Shown here in pieces: positions 58,675-64,000 of a stretch of 64,000 bases of DNA. Source of the DNA: Agromyces sp. S2-1-8 (lineage in GTDB: Bacteria; Actinomycetota; Actinomycetes; Actinomycetales; Microbacteriaceae); NCBI RefSeq assembly GCF_021129215.1, contig NZ_JAJOLP010000001.1:2666001-2730000 (forward strand). Direction: 5' to 3'. The notes under the pieces are model-generated. The model did no database searches, was not told where the DNA came from, and saw only the letters and a program-made list of their open reading frames with translations. Made by a program: the position numbers and the translations under genes. Every line of letters starts with the position of its first letter. Positions within the stretch are counted from its first letter, which is position 1.

Positions 58675-60012
58675 TCAGAGGATCTCGAGATTGCGGTGCA
58701 GCTCGAAGGGCGTGACCTGCGAGCGGTAGTCGCGCCACTCGGCCCGCTTGTTCGCGAGCACGTAGTTGTAGACCTGCTCGCCGAGCGTCTCGGCGACGAG
58801 TTCGGAACCCTCCATGTACTCGATCGCGTGATCGAGGCTCGCCGGCAGCGGATGGTAGCCGAGCGCGCGGCGCTCGCTGTCGGTGAGCGCCCACACGTCG
58901 TCCTCCGCCTCGGACGGCAGCTCGTAGCCCTCCTCGATGCCCTTCATGCCGGCTGCGAGCAGCAGGGAGAAGGCGAGGTACGGGTTCGCCGCCGAGTCGA
59001 TCGCGCGATACTCGACTCGCGCGCTCTGACCCTTGTTCGGCTTGTAGAGCGGAACGCGCACGAGCGCCGAGCGGTTGTTGTGGCCCCAGCAGATGAAGCT
59101 CGGTGCCTCGTCGCCGCCCCACAGCCGCTTGTAGGAGTTCACGAACTGATTCGTCACGGCCGAGATCTCGTTCGCGTGGCGCAGCAGGCCGGCGATGAAC
59201 TGACGACCGATCTTCGACAGCTGGTACTGCGCGCCGGGCTCGTAGAACGCGTTCGTGTCGCCCTCGAAGAGCGACAGGTGCGTGTGCATGCCCGATCCGG
59301 GGTACTGCGAGAAGGGCTTCGGCATGAACGTCGCGTAGACGCCCTGCTCGATCGCGACCTCCTTGACGACGGTGCGGAACGTCATGATGTTGTCGGCCGT
59401 CGTGAGGGCGTCGGCATAGCGGAGGTCGATCTCGTTCTGGCCGGGGCCCGCCTCGTGGTGGCTGAACTCGACCGAGATGCCGAGGTCTTCGAGCATGCGC
59501 ACCGAGCGGCGACGGAAGTCGTGCGCCGTGCCGCCGGGGACGTTGTCGAAGTACCCGGCCGAGTCGACGGGGATCGGCCCCTCGTCGCCGAACTTCGACG
59601 AGCGCAGCAGGTAGAACTCGATCTCGGGATGCGTGTAGAAGGTGAACCCTCGATCGGCGGCGCGCTCGAGGGTGCGCTTCAGCACGTTCCGCGGGTCGGC
59701 GACCGCCGGCTCGCCGTCGGGCGTGGTGATGTCGCAGAACATGCGACCGGTCGGGTCCACATCGCCCCGCCAGGGCAGCGTCTGGAACGTCGACGGGTCG
59801 GGGTAGGCCAGCAGGTCGGACTCGTACGTGCGGCTCAGGCCCTCGATCGCCGAGCCGTCGAACCCGATGCCCTCGGTGAACGCGCCCTCGACCTCGGCCG
59901 GTGCGATCGCGACCGACTTCAGGGTGCCGACGACGTCGGTGAACCAGAGCCTGACGAACTTGACCCCCCGCTCCTCGATCGTGCGAAGAACGAAGTCGCG
60001 CTGCTTATCCAT
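58675..60012 (-). CDS. glnA2: GlnA2-type glutamine synthetase
   Basis: A 445-residue type I glutamine synthetase paralog. Conserved parts are [19 protein letters not shown], the ATP-site [20 protein letters not shown] and ARVEYRAID. The adenylylation segment reads [10 protein letters not shown], with Trp where GlnA has Tyr402, so GlnE cannot regulate it by this route. The ATG at 60012 has GAGAGGG upstream. It is co-transcribed with glnE. In mycobacteria the homologous glnA2 lies in the same place and is not adenylylated. Confidence 0.93.
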   Translation of the reverse strand: MDKQRDFVLRTIEERGVKFVRLWFTDVVGTLKSVAIAPAEVEGAFTEGIGFDGSAIEGLSRTYESDLLAYPDPSTFQTLPWRGDVDPTGRMFCDITTPDGEPAVADPRNVLKRTLERAADRGFTFYTHPEIEFYLLRSSKFGDEGPIPVDSAGYFDNVPGGTAHDFRRRSVRMLEDLGISVEFSHHEAGPGQNEIDLRYADALTTADNIMTFRTVVKEVAIEQGVYATFMPKPFSQYPGSGMHTHLSLFEGDTNAFYEPGAQYQLSKIGRQFIAGLLRHANEISAVTNQFVNSYKRLWGGDEAPSFICWGHNNRSALVRVPLYKPNKGQSARVEYRAIDSAANPYLAFSLLLAAGMKGIEEGYELPSEAEDDVWALTDSERRALGYHPLPASLDHAIEYMEGSELVAETLGEQVYNYVLANKRAEWRDYRSQVTPFELHRNLEIL

Positions 60013-60111
60013 CCACACCCTCTCTCGCAGATCCCAGCGTACCGGCACCGGCCGCCGCAGGGCGGCCTCGCGGCAGCCGATCGGGCTCGGCCGATGTGCG
60101 AGGATTGCGGC

Positions 60112-61020
60112 ATGTCAGGCGAGCCCCAGACCTCAGCATCCGACACCTCCGCCCCGACCGGCGCGGCCTCCGACGCCACGGCGGAGCTGAACCCCTACGG
60201 CGGCGCCTCCGCGACCGGCGGTCCGAAGCGGGTGCGCACCCGCCACTTCCAGAACGCGAAGCGCAACGGCATCAAGATCACCGGGCTCACGAGCTACGAC
60301 CAGCTCACGGCGCACATCTTCGACGAGGCGGGCATCGACTTCCTGCTCGTCGGCGACTCGGCCGGCAACAACGTGCTCGGCTACGAGACGACGCTTCCGG
60401 TCAAGGTCGACGACCTCATCCCGCTGACGCGCGCCGTCGCCGGGGCGGTCAAGCGGGCCTTCGTGATCGCCGACATGCCGTTCGGCTCGTACGAGAACGG
60501 CCCCGAGGACGCACTGCACACCGCCGTGCGATTCATGAAGGAGACCGGGGCGCACGCCGTCAAGCTCGAGGGCGGGGAGCGCAGCGCCAAGCAGATCCGG
60601 CGCATCGTGAACGCCGGCATCCCGGTGATGGCGCACATCGGCTACACCCCGCAGAGCGAGCACGGGCTCGGCGGCCACGTCATCCAGGGGCGCGGCGAGG
60701 GCCTCGACCAGCTGCTCGCAGACGCCCGGGCCGTGCAGGATGCCGGCGCGTTCGCCGTCGTGCTCGAGATGGTGCCGGCCGAAGCGGCCCGCCAGGTCAC
60801 CGAGCTCCTCGACATCCCGACCATCAGCGTCGGCGCCGGTCCGCACACCGACGGCCAGCTGCTCGTCTGGACCGACTGGGCCGGCCTCACCACCGGCCGG
60901 GTGCCGCGGTTCGTCAAGAAGTATGCGGATCTCGCCGGCGTGCTCAGTGCGGCGGCCAACGAGTGGCGCGCCGACGTCGAGTCGGGGGCGTATCCGACCG
61001 CGGAGCACTCGTTCGAGTGA
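60112..61020 (+). CDS. panB: PanB: ketopantoate hydroxymethyltransferase
   Basis: This 302-residue enzyme adds hydroxymethyl from methylene-THF to 2-oxoisovalerate in pantothenate synthesis. Motifs are [24 protein letters not shown] (metal-binding Asp region), [18 protein letters not shown] and [11 protein letters not shown]. An N-terminal extension rich in Ala, Ser and Thr (about 1-40) is not part of the catalytic domain. ATG 60112 has AGGA 7 nt upstream; an in-frame ATG at 60094 is possible. Convergent with the SPOR-like gene, 8 bp apart. Confidence 0.94.
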   Translation: MSGEPQTSASDTSAPTGAASDATAELNPYGGASATGGPKRVRTRHFQNAKRNGIKITGLTSYDQLTAHIFDEAGIDFLLVGDSAGNNVLGYETTLPVKVDDLIPLTRAVAGAVKRAFVIADMPFGSYENGPEDALHTAVRFMKETGAHAVKLEGGERSAKQIRRIVNAGIPVMAHIGYTPQSEHGLGGHVIQGRGEGLDQLLADARAVQDAGAFAVVLEMVPAEAARQVTELLDIPTISVGAGPHTDGQLLVWTDWAGLTTGRVPRFVKKYADLAGVLSAAANEWRADVESGAYPTAEHSFE

Positions 61021-61028
61021 CCCGCTGG

Positions 61029-61214
61029 TCAGTCGTCGGCCGCGTCCTCCTCGGCCCACTTCGCACTGTTCGCGCGAAGGATCTCGAGCGCCCGCTCGGC
61101 CTCTTCCCGCGTCTCGAAGGGGCCGACCCGGTCGACCGACTGCGAGACGAACCCCTGTTCGACCGCACCGGTCTTGAGGTTGTACCAGAACATGTGCTCG
61201 ACGTCCTCGGTCAT
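61029..61214 (-). CDS. Small SPOR-like protein
   Basis: A 61-residue protein whose sequence matches actinobacterial small SPOR-like proteins: a FWYNLKTGAVEQG strand, then DRVGPFETREEAERAL, where the Gly-Pro-Phe turn and the helix resemble a SPOR repeat. No signal or membrane segment is seen. Its function is unknown. The ATG is leaderless, with TAGGAT 6 nt upstream, and its -10 box lies one base from that of the divergent map gene. Confidence 0.75.
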   Translation of the reverse strand: MTEDVEHMFWYNLKTGAVEQGFVSQSVDRVGPFETREEAERALEILRANSAKWAEEDAADD

Positions 61215-61226
61215 AGGCTGATCCTA
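61214..61226. promoter_or_regulatory. Symmetric divergent -10 elements for map and the SPOR-like gene
   Basis: The 17-bp near-palindrome CATAGGCTGATCCTATG (61212-61228) contains both start codons and both -10 boxes: TAGGCT (61214-61219, plus strand, map) and TAGGAT (61221-61226, minus strand). Each box is 6 nt from its ATG, so both transcripts should start on the A of the start codon. The promoters overlap fully and cannot be occupied at once. Confidence 0.7.
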
Positions 61227-62089
61227 TGCCCAAAGACGCCGCCGGCCACCTGATCCCCGGACGACTCTCACCGGCGCGCGCCGTGCCCGCCGGCATCGCC
61301 CGGCCCGAGTACGTGGGCCGTCGTGCACCCGCCCCGAACCCGGGCGGCGACCGGTACGCACCCGACGAGGTCGAGCGCATCCGGGCCGCCGGCCGCATCG
61401 CGGCCGGCGCGATCGAGGAGGCCGCGGCGGCCATCCGCCCGGGCGTCACGACCGACGAGCTCGACCGCATCGTGCACGAGTACGTCACAGGCCACGGGGC
61501 GTACCCGTCGACCCTCGGCTACCGCGGCTATCCGAAGTCGAGCTGCACCTCGGTCAACGAGGTCATCTGCCACGGCATCCCCGACGACACCGTGCTCGTC
61601 GACGGCGATCTCGTGAACCTCGACGTCACCGCCTTCCTCGACGGCATGCACGGCGACCTCAACCACACGTTCCTCGTCGGCGACGCCGGCGAGGAGGCCG
61701 CGCTGCTCGTCGATCGCACGCGCGAGGCACTCGCACGAGGCATCCGCGCCGTCGCGCCCGGCCGTCAGGTGAACGTGATCGGGCGCGCGATCGAGGCGTA
61801 CGCCAGGCGTTTCGGCTACGGCGTCGTGCGCGACTACACGGGGCACGGGGTGGGCCGGGCGTTCCATACCGGGCTCGTGATCCCCCACTTCGACGACCCG
61901 AGCGCGACGACGGTCATCGAGGAGGGCATGGTGTTCACCATCGAGCCGATGCTCACGCTCGGCACCGTCGAATGGGATGTCTGGGCCGACGATTGGACGG
62001 TCGTCACCCGCGACCGTTCCCTCACCGCCCAGTTCGAGCACACGCTCGTCGTCACCGACCGCGGCGCCGAGATCCTCACCCTCCCGTGA
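61226..62089 (+). CDS. map: Map: type I methionine aminopeptidase
   Basis: This 287-residue enzyme removes the initiator Met from new proteins. The N-terminal extension is about 45 residues. The five metal ligands can be placed: Asp in [11 protein letters not shown], Asp in [10 protein letters not shown], His in [11 protein letters not shown], Glu in FTIEPML and Glu in [23 protein letters not shown] is the usual substrate-pocket motif. The start is leaderless within the symmetric divergent promoter. ppgK follows 49 bp later. Confidence 0.94.
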   Translation: MPKDAAGHLIPGRLSPARAVPAGIARPEYVGRRAPAPNPGGDRYAPDEVERIRAAGRIAAGAIEEAAAAIRPGVTTDELDRIVHEYVTGHGAYPSTLGYRGYPKSSCTSVNEVICHGIPDDTVLVDGDLVNLDVTAFLDGMHGDLNHTFLVGDAGEEAALLVDRTREALARGIRAVAPGRQVNVIGRAIEAYARRFGYGVVRDYTGHGVGRAFHTGLVIPHFDDPSATTVIEEGMVFTIEPMLTLGTVEWDVWADDWTVVTRDRSLTAQFEHTLVVTDRGAEILTLP

Positions 62090-62126
62090 CGCATCCGGCC
62101 TGAGCGTTCGCCGCACGGCACCGCGA

Positions 62127-62132
62127 TAGTGT
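62127..62132 (+). promoter_or_regulatory. -10 element (TAGTGT) of leaderless ppgK
   Basis: TAGTGT is followed by 6 nt and the ppgK ATG at 62139. Confidence 0.5.
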
Positions 62133-62138
62133 GAGCGC

Positions 62139-62891
62139 ATGGCCACGGAACTCGCGATCGGCATCGACATCGGCGGCACGGGGATCAAGGGAGCAGTCGT
62201 CGACCTCGGCGAGGGCACCCTCGTCTCCGACCGCATCAAGGTCAAGACGCCCGAGGGCGGCCGTCCCGCCGACATCCTGACCGCGACCACCGAGCTGCTC
62301 GACCGGCTCTCGGCCGACTTCGACGAGTCGCTGCCGCTCGGCGTCTGCTTCCCGGCGATCGTCAAGCGCGGTCGCACCCTGTCGGCTGCGAACATCTCGC
62401 GCGAGTGGATCGGACTGCCTGCCGAGGAGCTCTTCGAGGAGACCTTCGGCCGCGAGATCCACTTCATCAACGACGCGGATGCCGCCGGCTACGCCGAGTC
62501 GCGCTACGGTGCGGCGGTCGACGCCGATGGGCTCGTCATCCTCACGACGCTCGGAACGGGCATCGGGTCCGCGTTCCTCTACGACGGCGTGCTGGTTCCG
62601 AACACCGAACTCGGGCACATCGAGCTCGACGGCACCGAGGCCGAGAAGCGCGCGGCGTACTCCGCGATGGAGCGCGAGTCGCTCGACTGGGCGTCGTGGG
62701 CCGCCCGCCTGCAGCGGTTCTACGCGCACATCGAGTTCATCTTCTCGCCCGACCTGTTCGTCGTCGGCGGCGGCGTGTCGAAGCACCACGAGCAGTTCCT
62801 GCCGCTGCTCGACCTGAAGACGCCGATCGTACCCGCCCGCCACCGCAACAACGCCGGCATCATCGGGGCCGCGTCGCTCGCGGCGAAATGA
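62139..62891 (+). CDS. ppgK: PpgK: polyphosphate glucokinase
   Basis: A 250-residue ROK-type kinase that phosphorylates glucose using polyphosphate or ATP. The first phosphate loop is GIDIGGTGIKGAVVD (about 8-22). INDADAAGYAESRYG contains the catalytic Asp, and TTLGTGIGSAFLYDG and NTELGHIELDG are characteristic of the actinobacterial PpgK group. Length fits the family. The predicted start is leaderless. It is the only sugar-kinase gene here besides glpK and dhaK. Confidence 0.93.
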   Translation: MATELAIGIDIGGTGIKGAVVDLGEGTLVSDRIKVKTPEGGRPADILTATTELLDRLSADFDESLPLGVCFPAIVKRGRTLSAANISREWIGLPAEELFEETFGREIHFINDADAAGYAESRYGAAVDADGLVILTTLGTGIGSAFLYDGVLVPNTELGHIELDGTEAEKRAAYSAMERESLDWASWAARLQRFYAHIEFIFSPDLFVVGGGVSKHHEQFLPLLDLKTPIVPARHRNNAGIIGAASLAAK

Positions 62892-62960
62892 CCGTGTGGT
62901 GCAACGCCGCCCGCGATCGCCGGCGCGATCACCGGAGTCGGCGCCACGCCTCGTGGTGCG

Positions 62961-63341
<381 letters not shown>

Positions 63342-63347
63342 CCCTGA

Positions 63348-63353
63348 AGTCTA
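63348..63353 (-). promoter_or_regulatory. -10 element (TAGACT) of rnpB
   Basis: TAGACT on the minus strand predicts a transcript starting at about 63341, which matches the 5' end of RNase P RNA deduced from its conserved first helix. Confidence 0.65.
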
Positions 63354-63356
63354 CCG

Positions 63357-64000
63357 TCAGAGCCCCGACTCGTCGGTGCGCACGAGGATGCGGTCGCACT
63401 CGGGGCACTGCACGACGTCGTCGGGCGCGGACCGACGCACCGACTCGAGGTCGGAGCCGGTGAGCGTCATCGTGCACCCGCCGCAGGTGCGCTGGCGCAG
63501 GAGGGCCGCGCCGACGCCGGCGCCGCGCGTGCGACGCTGCTCGTAGAAGGCGAGGAGTTCGGCGGGGACGCCCGACGCGACGACCTCCCGATCGCGCTCG
63601 GCCTGCTCGCGCTCGACGGTGATGCCGCCCGCTGCGGCATCGCGCTCGGCCTCGAGCTCGGCGACCTCGGATTCGATGGCGGCGCGCTGCAGGTCGATGC
63701 TCGAGACGACGACCTCGGCCTCCTCGACCCGCTCCATCACGACGAGCTCCTGGTCTTCGAGGTCGCCGCGCCGCTTGGCGAGGGAGGCGAGCTCCGCCTC
63801 GAGCGCCTGCACGTCCTTCACCGACGAGGTGTGCTGCAGCCGGTCCGAGTCGCGGGCGATACGGGCCTCGACGACGGCGACATCGGACTCGAGCCGGGCG
63901 AGCTCCGTCTTCGCGTCCTCGAGCGTGCCGATCGCCTCAGCACGGGTGCCGCGCACCGCCGTCTCGCGCTTGGCGAGCTCGGCGAGCTGCGCGGTCTGCG
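63357..64000 (-). CDS. C4-type zinc-ribbon, coiled-coil protein (N-terminus outside window)
   Basis: The visible 213 residues begin with a long coiled coil (LESDVAVVEARIARD, EAELASLAKRRGDLE and similar heptads). They end in a zinc ribbon with CGGC and CPEC pairs (RQRTCGGCTMTL, QCPECDRILVRT). This is the CT398/DUF164-like architecture found across bacteria. In mycobacteria the homolog lies near the same glnA-panB block. Function is unresolved, with roles in RNA or flagellar secretion proposed for relatives. The frame continues to base 64000, so the start is not in the window. Confidence 0.88.
   Translation of the reverse strand, partial: QTAQLAELAKRETAVRGTRAEAIGTLEDAKTELARLESDVAVVEARIARDSDRLQHTSSVKDVQALEAELASLAKRRGDLEDQELVVMERVEEAEVVVSSIDLQRAAIESEVAELEAERDAAAGGITVEREQAERDREVVASGVPAELLAFYEQRRTRGAGVGAALLRQRTCGGCTMTLTGSDLESVRRSAPDDVVQCPECDRILVRTDESGL

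Noticed and set aside
58321-60100. Long plus-strand frame leading into panB
   Set aside because: It is antisense to glnE and glnA2. PanB sequence begins only at about 60112.

Overview
The window is high-GC, gene-dense actinobacterial chromosome. Gene content points to Actinomycetia, most likely the Microbacteriaceae: an actinobacterial bc1-aa3 respiratory branch (qcrCAB, ctaCDEF), polyphosphate glucokinase, a DUF7455 protein beside parE, two type I glutamine synthetases with glnE, GlnR-type operators, many leaderless start codons, and an unusual MurT/GatD pair that could fit the B-type peptidoglycan of that family. The genus cannot be fixed from the sequence alone. No insertion sequence, prophage, tRNA, rRNA or CRISPR array was seen.

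Layout. 1-2.1 kb: nfeD, an SPFH protein and a GDPD phosphodiesterase, with overlapping start and stop codons (minus strand). 2.2-8.5 kb: an SDR oxidoreductase, an HdeD-like membrane protein, a UvrA-like ABC ATPase followed by a pentapeptide-repeat protein, and a small operon encoding a membrane protein and a protein whose tail resembles the GyrA/ParC coiled coil. 8.5-14.5 kb: an accessory stretch with looser composition, holding a MarR regulator, an EF-hand lipoprotein, hypothetical proteins, a MalT-like LuxR regulator, a YCII protein and a GNAT. 14.6-20.8 kb: a small cysteine-containing protein, an SDR, the PTS-type dihydroxyacetone kinase dhaKLM, and divergent glpF-glpK for glycerol uptake and phosphorylation.

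20.8-33.6 kb is a respiratory core: trpD, then ctaE-qcrC-qcrA-qcrB, two methyltransferases, ctaC-ctaD-ctaF on the minus strand, erpA, an M20 peptidase and a DUF3043 protein. 33.7-43.5 kb is an information-processing and cell-wall block: an alkaline-phosphatase-fold protein, parC, parE, a DUF7455 protein, and sigA followed by murT-gatD. 43.7-51 kb: a PAC2 protein, pepA, lpd, sucB (E2) and a membrane-anchored pseudokinase. 51-60 kb: lipB-lipA, DUF4191, RDD, glnA with a perfect double GlnR box, then glnA2-glnE. 60-64 kb: panB, a SPOR-like small protein, map, ppgK, RNase P RNA and a C4 zinc-ribbon protein cut by the window end.

The parts fit together. lpd and sucB make a 2-oxoacid dehydrogenase E3/E2 pair, and the adjacent lipB-lipA make its lipoyl cofactor. 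qcrCAB and ctaCDEF together form the menaquinol-to-oxygen chain. glnE modifies the tyrosine kept in GlnA but lost in GlnA2. dhaKLM and glpFK handle dihydroxyacetone and glycerol. The most notable observation is that GatD has no cysteine at all, so no glutaminase nucleophile, while its partner MurT lacks the usual four-cysteine ribbon. This suggests a Mur ligase repurposed from amidating D-glutamate to another reaction on its alpha-carboxyl.
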